Positions 1-12,621 of a DNA stretch of 64,000 nt are shown here, in pieces. The stretch's first letter is position 1. Each line of letters starts with the position of its first letter. The position numbers and the translations under genes were made by a program. Under the pieces are notes generated by a model. That model made no database searches and was not told the origin of the DNA. It saw nothing but the letters and a program-made list of their open reading frames with translations. The stretch lies in assembly GCF_030908245.1 (NCBI RefSeq), contig NZ_JAVFJJ010000007.1, positions 147,645-211,644 on the forward strand, given 5' to 3'. Source of the DNA: Sinomonas sp. ASV322 (GTDB lineage Bacteria > Actinomycetota > Actinomycetes > Actinomycetales > Micrococcaceae).

Positions 1-7
1 GTATGAC

Positions 8-1105
8 TTGCCCATCCAGATTCGCGGGCTGCGGATGCCGCGCTGGGCGGGAGTGTCCCTCGGCGTGGGCCTTCTGGTGGTCGCTGTCGCAGCCATTGCT
101 GGCTCGATCCTCGTCAACGAGCGCGACAGCACGATCATCGCGGCCTGGGCCGAGGCGCTCATCTTCGTGGGGGCGATCACGGCAGCGATCGTCGGCGCAC
201 TCCTCCTCTGGCGCGCTGGCGAGTGGGTGACGCTCACCCGAGAGGCTGCGATCGTTACGAAGGCGTTCCGCGCTCAAGACGGCGTGGACCGCACGCAACT
301 TGAAGACTTCCACGCCTATCTTCACGAGTACGCCGCGCGCGGGGGAGTCCAGTGCAGGATGGTGCCGACCTTCACCGTCAGGGAGTGGGACGGACAGCTC
401 CGAGACTTGCCGCTGACGTTCTTGGCCTACTGGAACCCCGCCGGGGGCACGGAAGCGCCGCTGCCGCCGCGCGCTGCGTACATCGAGGCGTGGGCGCGCA
501 CGGCCAGCAGCCCGTACTCGAGAACTGTGCTCGCAGGCAATGTGCCGTACGCGCTAGCTATGCACCGGAACTTCGCGCGTTTCGGCCTTCAGCGCCGCGC
601 GCGCCTTGCAGCCGTCCTTATCCCACTGATCTCGATCGGGCTCGGCTTGGTGCTCGGCTTCGGGCTTGGCCCCGCCTCAAGAGTCCTTGGCGGGCACCAC
701 AGCTTCGACGCCCAGACGAACCGTACCGGCATCCGCGACTTGGACGACAAGCTCAATCCTGCCATGACCGGATACGAGTGGCGTGCGCGGCAGACCGCAC
801 CTGACACGAGGGATTTCACCTTCTTCCCTACCCTCCGGTCACTGCCGTCCGCGCCCTTTACGGTCCACTACTTCATTCGCGACCCCGCGCAGCGCGGCGC
901 CGACCTCAGCGTTCCGGAACAGAAGTACGGCCGGATCGTCTCGCAAGGGATCATCTCTGTAAAGAACCCCACGATCGAGTTCGCGCTGGACCACGACGAT
1001 ACGGTCTTCTCATTCGAGATTTACGTCACCGACGACCATGGCCACACCACCTTCAACTCCGACCTCTATAGGAACATCGCTGGGAACCCTACGCCGCCGT
1101 CCTGA
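8..1105 (+). CDS. Unrecognised membrane protein, possibly 5'-truncated by the window edge
   Basis: A 365-codon frame starting at TTG. The frame stays open to the left edge, so the true start may lie outside the window; an ATG at 35 (MPRWAG) is an internal alternative. Hydrophobic segments lie at about residues 13-36, 44-68 and 198-224. A hydrophilic C-terminal tail of about 140 residues follows, rich in Asp, Thr and aromatic residues. I recognise no domain. The gene converges on aceB, with a hairpin between them. Function unknown; the coding call rests on length and composition. Confidence 0.6.
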   Translation: MPIQIRGLRMPRWAGVSLGVGLLVVAVAAIAGSILVNERDSTIIAAWAEALIFVGAITAAIVGALLLWRAGEWVTLTREAAIVTKAFRAQDGVDRTQLEDFHAYLHEYAARGGVQCRMVPTFTVREWDGQLRDLPLTFLAYWNPAGGTEAPLPPRAAYIEAWARTASSPYSRTVLAGNVPYALAMHRNFARFGLQRRARLAAVLIPLISIGLGLVLGFGLGPASRVLGGHHSFDAQTNRTGIRDLDDKLNPAMTGYEWRARQTAPDTRDFTFFPTLRSLPSAPFTVHYFIRDPAQRGADLSVPEQKYGRIVSQGIISVKNPTIEFALDHDDTVFSFEIYVTDDHGHTTFNSDLYRNIAGNPTPPS

Positions 1106-1138
1106 GGCAAGCGGCTCGCTGAGGGTGCAAGCACGCCG

Positions 1139-1179
1139 AGGGGCCGGACCGCGCAGCACCACTACGCGGCCCGACCCCT
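1139..1179. terminator. Hairpin between convergent genes
   Basis: Two 15-base arms (1139-1153 and 1165-1179) pair at 13 of 15 positions around an 11-base loop. The hairpin sits 33 bp after the stop at 1105 and before the aceB stop at 1310, as expected for a bidirectional terminator. No T-tract is seen. Confidence 0.5.
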
Positions 1180-1309
1180 CAACTCTGTTCCCGATCGCCT
1201 GCCCCCGGCCTTCGGGGCGCGTGTTGCGATTCCGCGTGCCGGCGTCGGGAAGTGTTGGCCGTCACCCGCGGGAAGTTCCGGGTGGGTGGGCGGGAGAGAC
1301 GAGCGCGGC

Positions 1310-2995
1310 TCAGGCCGCCGACATCGCCCGCTCGGGCTCGGGCAGCCCCGCCTCGTACTCGTCCTCCTTGCCTGCGTCCTCGCACAGGTACCGCGCGTAG
1401 GCCGGGAGGGTCAGGAACGTCGGGAACTCTGGCGCGAGGGCGACCTCCTCGAAGATCTCGTGGGCGTCGCGGAATCGGTCGCCGTCGAAGCGCTCGAGCT
1501 TCGCGAACTCCTCCTCGAACAGCTCCTTGACCCATTCGCGGGTGATCACCTCGCCGTGGTCCGTGATCGCGTGCGAGTAGATCCACTGCCAGATCTGCGA
1601 GCGGGAGATCTCCGCCGTCGCGGCATCTTCCATGAGGTTGTGGATCGCGACGGCGCCGCTGCCCCGGAGCCACGCCTCGATGTAGCGGACGCCGACCTCG
1701 ATGTTGTTCCGGATGCCGGTCTCCGTGATGGTCCCGGCGCAGGAGCCGACGTCGATGAGGGCGCGGTCGTCCGGCACCACGTCGTCGCGGAGCCGGTCGA
1801 GCTGGTTCGGCCGATCGCCGAGCACCGAGTCGAACACTTCGCGCGCCACGGGCACGAGGTCAGGGTGCGCGACCCACGAGCCGTCGAAGCCGTCGTTGGC
1901 CTCGCGCGTCTTGTCCGCCCGGACCTTCTCGAACGCGATCGCGTTGGCCTCCGCATCCTTCCGGTTCGGCACGAACGCGGCCATGCCGCCGATCGCCATC
2001 GCGCCGCGGCGGTGGCACGCCCGCACGAGCTGCTCGGTGTACGCCCGCATGAACGGCTGCGTCATCGTCACCTGGCCGCGGTCCGGGAGCACGAAGCGCG
2101 GGCCCCGGGTCCGGAAGTTCTTGATGACGGAGAAGATGTAGTCCCACCGTCCGGCGTTGAGGCCGGACGCGTGCTCGCGCAGCTCGTACAGGATCTCCTC
2201 CATCTCGAACGCTGCCGTGATGGTCTCGATGAGCACGGTCGCCCGGATGGTCCCCTGCGGGATGCCGAGGAGGTCCTGGGCGAGCACGAACACGTCGTTC
2301 CACAGTCGCGCCTCGAGGTGGTTCTCGATCTTCGGCAGGTAGAAGTAAGGGCCTTTGCCGGCCGCGATGAGGCGCGCCGCGTTGTGGTAGAAGAACAGGC
2401 CGAAGTCCACGACTCCGCCCGCGATCGGCTTGCCGTCGATGAGCATGTTCTTCTCCGGCAGGTGCCACGCGCGGGGACGGACGACGACGGTCGGCCGCTC
2501 CTCGGCGGGGCGGAGCCGGTACTCCTTGCCTTCGGGCGAGACGAAGTCGATCCGGTCTGTGAGCGCGTCAATGAGGTTGATCTGGCCCTGGATGGCGTTG
2601 CGCCACGACGGCGTAAGCGAATCCTCGAAGTCGGCGAGCCAGACCTTCGCGCCCGAGTTGAGGGCGTTGATGGTCATCTTCCGCTCGACGGGCCCCGTGA
2701 TCTCCACGCGGCGGTCCTCGAGGCCGGGCGCCGGGGGAGCGACGCGCCAGCTCGAGTCGTTGCGGATCCACGCCGTCTCGGGCAGGAACCGCGGGTCCTG
2801 GCCCTTGCGGATCGCGGCGCGGCGCTCGTGGCGGGCCTCGAGCAGCTCCTGACGGCGTTCGGCGGTGGCGCGGTGGAGCTTGGCCACGAACTCGAGGGCG
2901 CCTGAGGTCAGGACCTCGTGCTGGCGGGCCAGCGGCTGCGCGGTGAGGGTGATGCCGTTGATGGTAAATCCGTCAGAGCTGGTGAAGGTGTTCAT
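1310..2995 (-). CDS. aceB: Malate synthase A (glyoxylate bypass)
   Basis: 561 residues, the usual size for malate synthase A. It condenses glyoxylate with acetyl-CoA to give malate in the cytoplasm, the second step of the glyoxylate bypass. The family signature [11 protein letters not shown] is present near residue 280 and similarity runs along the whole length. The ATG at 2995 has a clear ribosome binding site (AGGAGA). aceA lies 79 bp upstream on the same strand, with a strong hairpin between them, so aceB may be partly or separately transcribed. Together with aceA it allows growth on acetate and fatty acids. Confidence 0.97.
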   Translation of the reverse strand: MNTFTSSDGFTINGITLTAQPLARQHEVLTSGALEFVAKLHRATAERRQELLEARHERRAAIRKGQDPRFLPETAWIRNDSSWRVAPPAPGLEDRRVEITGPVERKMTINALNSGAKVWLADFEDSLTPSWRNAIQGQINLIDALTDRIDFVSPEGKEYRLRPAEERPTVVVRPRAWHLPEKNMLIDGKPIAGGVVDFGLFFYHNAARLIAAGKGPYFYLPKIENHLEARLWNDVFVLAQDLLGIPQGTIRATVLIETITAAFEMEEILYELREHASGLNAGRWDYIFSVIKNFRTRGPRFVLPDRGQVTMTQPFMRAYTEQLVRACHRRGAMAIGGMAAFVPNRKDAEANAIAFEKVRADKTREANDGFDGSWVAHPDLVPVAREVFDSVLGDRPNQLDRLRDDVVPDDRALIDVGSCAGTITETGIRNNIEVGVRYIEAWLRGSGAVAIHNLMEDAATAEISRSQIWQWIYSHAITDHGEVITREWVKELFEEEFAKLERFDGDRFRDAHEIFEEVALAPEFPTFLTLPAYARYLCEDAGKEDEYEAGLPEPERAMSAA

Positions 2996-3021
2996 GAGAG
3001 GTCTCCTGGAATGCGTGAAGT

Positions 3022-3066
3022 ACGACGGCGGGTGAGAACTCGCGCGCGAGCCCCACCCGCCGTAGT
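3022..3066 (-). terminator. Hairpin between aceA and aceB
   Basis: Arms 3022-3033 and 3055-3066 pair at 11 of 12 positions, and the loop contains the self-complementary CTCGCGCGCGAG. It fills the aceA-aceB gap. It may partly terminate aceA transcripts or stabilise their 3' end, setting the ratio of the two enzymes. No run of T follows. Confidence 0.5.
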
Positions 3067-3074
3067 CCGTTCTG

Positions 3075-4397
3075 TCAGTGGAACTGGCCCTCTTCGGTGG
3101 ATCCCACGAGGGCGAGGGTGCTGGCGTTCGGGTTCAGCGCCGTGGAGACCAGGTCGAAGTAGCCGGTGCCCACTTCGCGCTGGTGCTTGGTTGCGGTGTA
3201 GCCGCGGTCTTCGGAGGCGAATTCGCGCTCCTGGAGCTCGACGTAGGCGCTCATGCCGTTGCGGGCGTAGCCGTGCGCGAGGTCGAACATCGAGTAGTTG
3301 AGGGCGTGGAAGCCCGCGAGGGTGATGAACTGGAACTTGAAGCCCATCGCGCCGAGCTCGCGCTGGAACTTGGCGATGGTGGCGTCGTCGAGGTGCTTCT
3401 TCCAGTTGAACGAGGGCGAGCAGTTGTACGCGAGCATCTGGTCCGGGAACTCGGCTTTGACCGCCTCGGCGAACCTGCGCGCGAGCGCGAGGTCCGGCGT
3501 GCCGGTCTCCATCCAGATGAGGTCCGAGTATGGCGCGTAGGCCTTCGCGCGGGCGATGCAGGGCTCGACGCCGTTGCGCACCTTGTAGAAGCCCTCCGGC
3601 GTGCGCACCGGCTGTCCCTCTTCGCGGAGGATGAACTCCTGGTCGCGCTCGTCGACGTCCGAGGTGATGAGCGTGGCCGCCTCCGCGTCCGTGCGGGCGA
3701 TGATTACGCTCGGCACGCCGGCGACGTCGGCGGCGAGCCGAGCCGCATTGAGGGTGCGGACGTGCTGCTGGGTCGGGATGAGCACCTTGCCGCCCAGGTG
3801 GCCGCACTTCTTCTCGGACGCGAGCTGGTCCTCCCAGTGAACGCCAGCGGCGCCGGCCTGGATCATGGACTTCATGAGCTCGTACGCGTTGAGCGGGCCG
3901 CCGAAGCCTGCCTCGGCGTCCGCGACGATCGGAACCAGCCAGTCCTCGACGCTCTGCTTCCCCTCCGAGAACTCGATCTGGTCCGCGCGCAGCAGCGCGT
4001 TGTTGATGCGACGCACGACGGCGGGCACCGAGTTGGCGGGGTAGAGGGACTGGTCGGGGTAGGTGTGGCCCGAGAGGTTCGCGTCCGCGGCGACCTGCCA
4101 GCCCGAGAGGTAGATGGCCTTGAGGCCGGCCTTGACCTGCTGCACGGCCTGGTTGCCGGTGAGTGCGCCGAGGGCGTTGATGTAGCCCGTGCCGTTCTCG
4201 CGGCCCTCCGTCACGGCCTTCCACAGCTTCTCCGCGCCGCGGCGGGCGAGCGTCTGCTCCTCGGTGACGCGGCCGCGCAGCGTGACGACGTCCTCGGCCG
4301 TGTAGTCGCGCGTGATGCCGTCCCAGCGGGGGTTTGCGGACCACTCGAGCTTGAGGGCTTCGGCCTGCTGCTGGGGGGTTTGGGGCTGCTCGGTCAT
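3075..4397 (-). CDS. aceA: Isocitrate lyase (glyoxylate bypass)
   Basis: 440 residues, typical of bacterial isocitrate lyase, which splits isocitrate into glyoxylate and succinate. The catalytic signature KKCGH is present near residue 196, with the active-site cysteine intact. The ATG at 4397 follows an AAGGAGA ribosome binding site. It is transcribed divergently from the RamB-like regulator at 4520 and heads a probable aceA-aceB unit. In Corynebacterium glutamicum the homologous gene is controlled by RamA and RamB; control by the neighbouring regulator here is inferred. Confidence 0.98.
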   Translation of the reverse strand: MTEQPQTPQQQAEALKLEWSANPRWDGITRDYTAEDVVTLRGRVTEEQTLARRGAEKLWKAVTEGRENGTGYINALGALTGNQAVQQVKAGLKAIYLSGWQVAADANLSGHTYPDQSLYPANSVPAVVRRINNALLRADQIEFSEGKQSVEDWLVPIVADAEAGFGGPLNAYELMKSMIQAGAAGVHWEDQLASEKKCGHLGGKVLIPTQQHVRTLNAARLAADVAGVPSVIIARTDAEAATLITSDVDERDQEFILREEGQPVRTPEGFYKVRNGVEPCIARAKAYAPYSDLIWMETGTPDLALARRFAEAVKAEFPDQMLAYNCSPSFNWKKHLDDATIAKFQRELGAMGFKFQFITLAGFHALNYSMFDLAHGYARNGMSAYVELQEREFASEDRGYTATKHQREVGTGYFDLVSTALNPNASTLALVGSTEEGQFH

Positions 4398-4451
4398 CGT
4401 GGTCTCCTTCGACTGATCACGGAGGGAATTCTTCGTGACATCAACTTTTCC

Positions 4452-4464
4452 GGGTCTGCAACCC
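4452..4464. promoter_or_regulatory. Candidate operator dyad in the aceA/regulator gap
   Basis: The 13-mer GGGTCTGCAACCC is nearly self-complementary and sits midway between the divergent aceA and regulator starts. Its TCTGCAA core differs by one base from the TTTGCAA core known for RamB sites in corynebacteria. This is suggestive only; no second copy is seen in the gap. Confidence 0.25.
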
Positions 4465-4519
4465 CTCGACCAGATAAAAGTGCTGGAAAGAAACGCAGAT
4501 CTTCACGTATCCTCAAGAA

Positions 4520-6007
4520 ATGTCTGCTGCATCCTCGTGGGTCCGTCCCGAGCCGTCCGCCGCCCCGCGGAAGGGCGCGGAGGTTGACGTCATCAGCCTT
4601 GGCCGCCGCGTGCGCCACTTGCGCAAGTCCGCGGGGCTCACGCTCGACGAGCTCGGCACCGCCGTCGGCGCCGCGGCGAGCCAGCTGAGCCTCATCGAGA
4701 ACGGCAAGCGCGAACCGAAGCTCGGCCTGCTGCAACAGCTTGCGAGCGCCCTCGGCGTCGGCGTCGACGCCCTGCTCGGGGCCGAGCCGCCGAGCCGCCG
4801 AGCGGCGCTCGAAATCGAGCTTGAGCGCTACCAGCGCAGCCGGCTCTACGAGTCCCTCAATCTGCCCAAGATCCGCATCAGCTCGCGGACGCCGCTCGAT
4901 GTGCTCGAGTCCCAGCTGGGCCTCCTGCGCGAACTTGAGCGCAAGCTCAACGAGCAGGTCGCGACGCCCGAGGAGGCCCGCCGCGCCAACGGCGAGCTGC
5001 GCCGCATGATGCGCGAGCGCGGCAACTACTTCCCCGAGTACGAGGCCGAGGCGCAGAAGGTGCTCAAGGCCGTCGGCTACCCGGGCGGTCCGCTGAGCCA
5101 GCACCTCATCTCCGACATCGCGACGCACCTCGGCTTCACCCTGCATCACGTCGGTGACCTGCCCCATTCGACGCGGTCCGTGACCGATCTGAAGAATCAC
5201 CGGATTTATCTCACGCACAACCAGCGCTCGGACCACGACCCCCGTTCGGTGCTGCTCCAGGCCCTCGGGCACTACGTTCTCGGCCACGAGACGCCCCGCA
5301 GCTACGGCGACTTCCTCGCCCAGCGCGTCGCGACGAACTACTTCGCGGCAGCACTGCTCCTGCCCGAGCACACGACCGTCGAGTTCCTCCAACAGGCCAA
5401 AGCCCGCAAGGAGATCTCGGTCGAGGACCTCCGGGACGCGTTCGCCGTGAGCTACGAGACGGCCGCGCACCGCTTCACCAATCTCGCGACCCGGCACCTC
5501 GGCATCACGACGCACTTCCAGAAGACCCACCAGAGCGGCATCATCTACAAGGCCTACGAGAACGACGGCGTCAACTTCCCCATGGACCACACCGGCGCGA
5601 TCGAGGGCCAGCCCGCGTGCAAGGCCTGGACGAGCCGGGCCGTCTTCGACGTCCCCGACAAGTTCAGTTCCTACAGCCAGTACACCGACACGGTCAACGG
5701 CACATTCTGGTGCACTGCCCGGACCGAGCGGAGCGCGAACGGCGAATTCTCGCTGAGCATTGGAGTTCCCTACCAGCACGTCAAGTGGTTCAGAGGGCGG
5801 GAGACGACGGCGCGCGCGACCTCCCGCTGCCCCGATCCCGCGTGCTGCCGCCGCCCGCCGACCGGGCTGAGCGAGCACTGGGCAGGCAGCGCGTGGCCTT
5901 CCGCCCGCGCCCACTCCCACCTTCTCGCCGCGATGCCGCCCGGCGCCTTCCCCGGCGTCGACGAGACCGAGGTCTACGCGTTCCTCGAGGCCCACGCGGG
6001 AGGCTGA
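4520..6007 (+). CDS. RamB-like XRE regulator with ImmA/IrrE-type domain
   Basis: 495 residues. An XRE helix-turn-helix occupies residues 26-80, followed by an ImmA/IrrE-like metallopeptidase domain (about 155-290) and a Cys-containing C-terminal region of the DUF2083 type. This is the architecture of the RamB/short-chain acyl regulator family, which controls aceA, aceB and acetate activation in actinobacteria. Where active peptidases read HExGH, this protein has QALGH (near residue 244), so the first zinc ligand and the catalytic Glu are missing. The domain is probably a ligand sensor, not an enzyme. Its divergence from aceA supports a role in the bypass. The exact start is uncertain because no strong ribosome binding site precedes the ATG. 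Confidence 0.85.
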   Translation: MSAASSWVRPEPSAAPRKGAEVDVISLGRRVRHLRKSAGLTLDELGTAVGAAASQLSLIENGKREPKLGLLQQLASALGVGVDALLGAEPPSRRAALEIELERYQRSRLYESLNLPKIRISSRTPLDVLESQLGLLRELERKLNEQVATPEEARRANGELRRMMRERGNYFPEYEAEAQKVLKAVGYPGGPLSQHLISDIATHLGFTLHHVGDLPHSTRSVTDLKNHRIYLTHNQRSDHDPRSVLLQALGHYVLGHETPRSYGDFLAQRVATNYFAAALLLPEHTTVEFLQQAKARKEISVEDLRDAFAVSYETAAHRFTNLATRHLGITTHFQKTHQSGIIYKAYENDGVNFPMDHTGAIEGQPACKAWTSRAVFDVPDKFSSYSQYTDTVNGTFWCTARTERSANGEFSLSIGVPYQHVKWFRGRETTARATSRCPDPACCRRPPTGLSEHWAGSAWPSARAHSHLLAAMPPGAFPGVDETEVYAFLEAHAGG

Positions 6008-6063
6008 GACGCAGGCTGGTTTCGCCCGTCTATTAGGGGGAGGAGGGCGATTCTGTTGGAAAC

Positions 6064-6094
6064 GTTACGGTCAAAACGCGCTTTTGCCCGTAAC
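6064..6094. repeat. Near-perfect palindrome downstream of the RamB-like gene
   Basis: Arms GTTACGGTCAAAAC and CTTTTGCCCGTAAC pair at 12 of 14 positions around a 3-base centre. The element is AT-rich for this genome. It lies 57 bp after the regulator stop and 108 bp before the next start, so it could be a terminator or an operator for the CGNR gene. Confidence 0.45.
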
Positions 6095-6120
6095 ACTTTC
6101 GGGCAGCACTCCTCGGGACC

Positions 6121-6162
6121 GGCGGCCGCGGGCCGGCGGCCGCGGGCCGGCGGCCGCGGGCC
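6121..6162 (+). repeat. Three perfect 14-bp tandem repeats
   Basis: The unit GGCGGCCGCGGGCC occurs three times head to tail without a mismatch, in the gap before the CGNR gene. Each unit holds the octamer GCGGCCGC and is largely self-complementary, so the tract can fold in several registers. Probably a slippage-prone tract; no coding role seen. Confidence 0.8.
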
Positions 6163-6201
6163 GGAGGCAGGAATGTCGGTGGGCTCTGGAAGGCTCACAC
6201 C

Positions 6202-6840
6202 ATGGCCCGCCGAAACTCTGTTCCCGACCCTGCTGTATCCGCGCTCATGGAGCTCCTCGCGACGTCGCCATCGTTCCTCGAGATCGGTGGAATTGCCTTC
6301 GACGGGCTCAATCACGTCAATCAGCTGCGCGCACTGTCCGAGCGAGCCGGTTTGGCCGTTCCACGAGAACTGAGCGTCGAGGAGATCTTCGCCCTTCGTG
6401 GCAAGGAACCGCTCGACGCGCTCAGCCTTGACGACCCCGGATGGTGTCCGTCGCCGGGAATCTCGGATGTCGCTGCGGTGAGGCGGCTGCGTGAAACCCT
6501 CCGAGACGCTCTCTTCGCCTCGGGCGCTCCATCGGAGAAGATGGCCGCCAGGCGCCTGACCTCTGCGGCACGCGGATACCTTCTCACGCCGGCGCTGACT
6601 GATCGTGGCGACCTGATGGTGCAGACCTCGCAGAGCGATTTCAGCTCGCGATTGGCGGCACGGCTTGTTCCCGCGGCCATGCGCCTCGTTGCGGATGGGC
6701 AGATGCATCGACTCGGCCGGTGCGCCGAGCCGTGGTGCCGAAGCCCATTCGTTGACCGGAGCCGCAATGGCAGTGCCGCATACTGCGGCGCCAGATGTGC
6801 GTCACGCGCGCGAATGCGCCGACATCGAGATGCTGCGTGA
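6202..6840 (+). CDS. CGNR zinc-finger (ABATE-domain) protein, probable regulator
   Basis: 212 residues. The C-terminus (about 172-208) carries a CGNR-type zinc finger: C-x4-C, then YCGARC and a basic tail. The N-terminal part matches the ABATE-type stress-sensing region usually fused to this finger. Such proteins are common in actinobacteria and are presumed DNA-binding regulators. The gene stops 7 bp before yhhQ, so the two are probably co-transcribed. Its effector is unknown. Confidence 0.75.
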   Translation: MARRNSVPDPAVSALMELLATSPSFLEIGGIAFDGLNHVNQLRALSERAGLAVPRELSVEEIFALRGKEPLDALSLDDPGWCPSPGISDVAAVRRLRETLRDALFASGAPSEKMAARRLTSAARGYLLTPALTDRGDLMVQTSQSDFSSRLAARLVPAAMRLVADGQMHRLGRCAEPWCRSPFVDRSRNGSAAYCGARCASRARMRRHRDAA

Positions 6841-6847
6841 TGCGAGA

Positions 6848-7594
6848 ATGCCTGCCGTGACAGAACAACAGACCACCTTCCCCTCCGAGGGCGTGCGCCC
6901 CAAGCCCCGCTTTGCCTCGATCGGTTCGCCGTACTTCGGCATCCTCCTCGCGGCGATGTCAGTCATCGTGATCCTGAGCAATATCGGCGCGTCGAAGGGC
7001 GTGATGTTCGGGCCGATCGTGACGGATGGCGGCTTCTTCCTGTTCCCGCTGGCCTATGTGATCGGCGACGTCATCAGCGAGCTCTACGGATTCCGCGTGG
7101 CACGCCGCGCGGTCGTGAGCAGTTTCGTGTTCTCGGCCTTCGCCTCGCTTGCGTACTGGGTCATCATCATCCTTCCGGGCTTCGACGACGACTACGGCCG
7201 CGCGAAGCAGGCGTCGATCGAGGGCGCGCTCGGGCCGGTCCCGCAGATCGTCCTCGCGTCGCTGCTCGCGTTCCTTGCGGGGCAGCTCATCAACTCGTGG
7301 ATCATGGTGCGCATGAAGGCCCGCTCGGGCGAGCGGCGCCTGTGGGCCCGGCTCATGGGGTCCTCGGGCCTCGGCGAGTTCGTCGACACGCTCATCTTCT
7401 GCAGCATCGCGGCGCCGGTCATCGGCATCACGGACATCGGCTCGTTCGCGAACTACGTCATCGTCGGCTTCCTCTACAAGACGCTCGTCGAGTACGCGCT
7501 CGTGCCGGTCACGAGCACCGCAATCGGCTGGCTCAAGCGCCGCGAGCCGAGCTATCGCGCGTCAGGGGACGAGTCGCTGCCCGCCGCCTCGTGA
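6848..7594 (+). CDS. yhhQ: Queuosine precursor transporter (YhhQ/QPTR family)
   Basis: 248 residues with six hydrophobic segments and the family motifs VIGDVISELYGF and GEFVDTLIF. YhhQ-type proteins carry queuosine precursors (preQ0, preQ1, or queuine in salvaging bacteria) across the membrane. I chose the ATG at 6848; a GTG at 6857 is equally possible, and longer upstream extensions overlap the CGNR gene. tgt, which uses such bases, lies 1.75 kb downstream on the other strand. No queCDEF genes are visible in this window, which fits salvage but does not prove it. Confidence 0.9.
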   Translation: MPAVTEQQTTFPSEGVRPKPRFASIGSPYFGILLAAMSVIVILSNIGASKGVMFGPIVTDGGFFLFPLAYVIGDVISELYGFRVARRAVVSSFVFSAFASLAYWVIIILPGFDDDYGRAKQASIEGALGPVPQIVLASLLAFLAGQLINSWIMVRMKARSGERRLWARLMGSSGLGEFVDTLIFCSIAAPVIGITDIGSFANYVIVGFLYKTLVEYALVPVTSTAIGWLKRREPSYRASGDESLPAAS

Positions 7595-7606
7595 GCAGGC
7601 CCAGAC

Positions 7607-7813
7607 TCAGCCGGGGAAGAGTGTCCTAGGGATGTCCGGCTCGCCGTCGTGGTTGTCGTCGCCGTAGGCCCGCATCGCGATCCGACGGGCGATCTTCTCG
7701 TCCATCTCGTAGGGCAGGACGTCACGGAAGGCGCGGATCTCGCGCCTCGTGGGCTTCTCGCGTTCGGCGGACCCATTCTTGGCCGACTTTGCGCGCTTCC
7801 TGAACAGGCTCAT
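7607..7813 (-). CDS. Small conserved-looking hypothetical protein (68 aa)
   Basis: A 68-residue basic-then-acidic protein without membrane segment or cysteines. The ATG at 7813 follows an excellent ribosome binding site (GGAGGAGG), which is the main support. It converges on yhhQ with a 12-bp gap. I do not recognise the family. Confidence 0.65.
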   Translation of the reverse strand: MSLFRKRAKSAKNGSAEREKPTRREIRAFRDVLPYEMDEKIARRIAMRAYGDDNHDGEPDIPRTLFPG

Positions 7814-8010
7814 GGGGACCTCCTCCCCAAACGTGGATCCCCATCCACTCTTTCACCATACGCTGGCCGGGCCTGAAAGCTAGGTCTGAGCAGCCACGAC
7901 TCGAACGCGACCAATATGACCGAAACCCCCGTGCCGCGGGCCACAGCAAGTATCGTGGCCCGCGGCCGGGGCGCAGCGGCGCGCCGCGGCGGAAAGGTCC
8001 CGTACGCACC

Positions 8011-12167
<4,157 letters not shown>

Positions 12168-12223
12168 CCTCTTCGCCGGGTCGCTACTTCCGGACCGAGT
12201 CAAACTGGGGTACAAAAGCGACG

Positions 12224-12239
12224 AGGCACAAGCGTGCCT
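12224..12239. promoter_or_regulatory. Small hairpin upstream of the symporter pair
   Basis: AGGCAC and GTGCCT pair perfectly around AAGC, 57 bp after the hydrolase stop and 76 bp before the DUF3311 start. It may be a weak terminator or an operator for the symporter operon. Confidence 0.3.
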
Positions 12240-12315
12240 CCGCACGGCCGCCTTTGTCTGGCGCCTCACTCGGGTGCCGGGAATCGGCGGCCTGACGGGC
12301 TGACAAGGAGGTCTC

Positions 12316-12621
12316 ATGTCCGACATACCCACCCGCGACACCCCGACGCGCGGGCCCGCCCGGCCGCTTCCGTACGTGCTGGCGGGCATTCTGCTCGCGG
12401 TCGCGATCGTTCTCCCGCTCGTCCCACAGCTCTACTCGTTCGACGCCCCGCGGCTCGGCGGGATGCCGTTCTTCTACTGGTACCAGCTGCTCTGGGTGCC
12501 CATCTCGGCGGTCCTCAGCAGCATCGCCTATTGGCTCACCGTGTCCGAAGACCGACGACGGCGGAACGCTCTGCAGAACAACGCGCCTGATGCGGGAGCG
12601 AACGGCGGTGAGCAGGCATGA
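12316..12621 (+). CDS. DUF3311 small membrane protein, symporter partner
   Basis: 101 residues with two membrane helices (about 17-36 and 57-77) and a basic C-terminus. The DUF3311 family is typically encoded just before a sodium:solute symporter and is thought to be its accessory subunit. A strong AAGGAGG site precedes the ATG. The stop overlaps the symporter start by 4 bp (ATGA), so the two are translationally coupled. Confidence 0.87.
   Translation: MSDIPTRDTPTRGPARPLPYVLAGILLAVAIVLPLVPQLYSFDAPRLGGMPFFYWYQLLWVPISAVLSSIAYWLTVSEDRRRRNALQNNAPDAGANGGEQA

Noticed and set aside
1286..2905. 539-codon open frame on the plus strand
   Set aside because: Mirror of aceB codons; composition dominated by Arg, Asp, Val and Glu, without start signal or domain.
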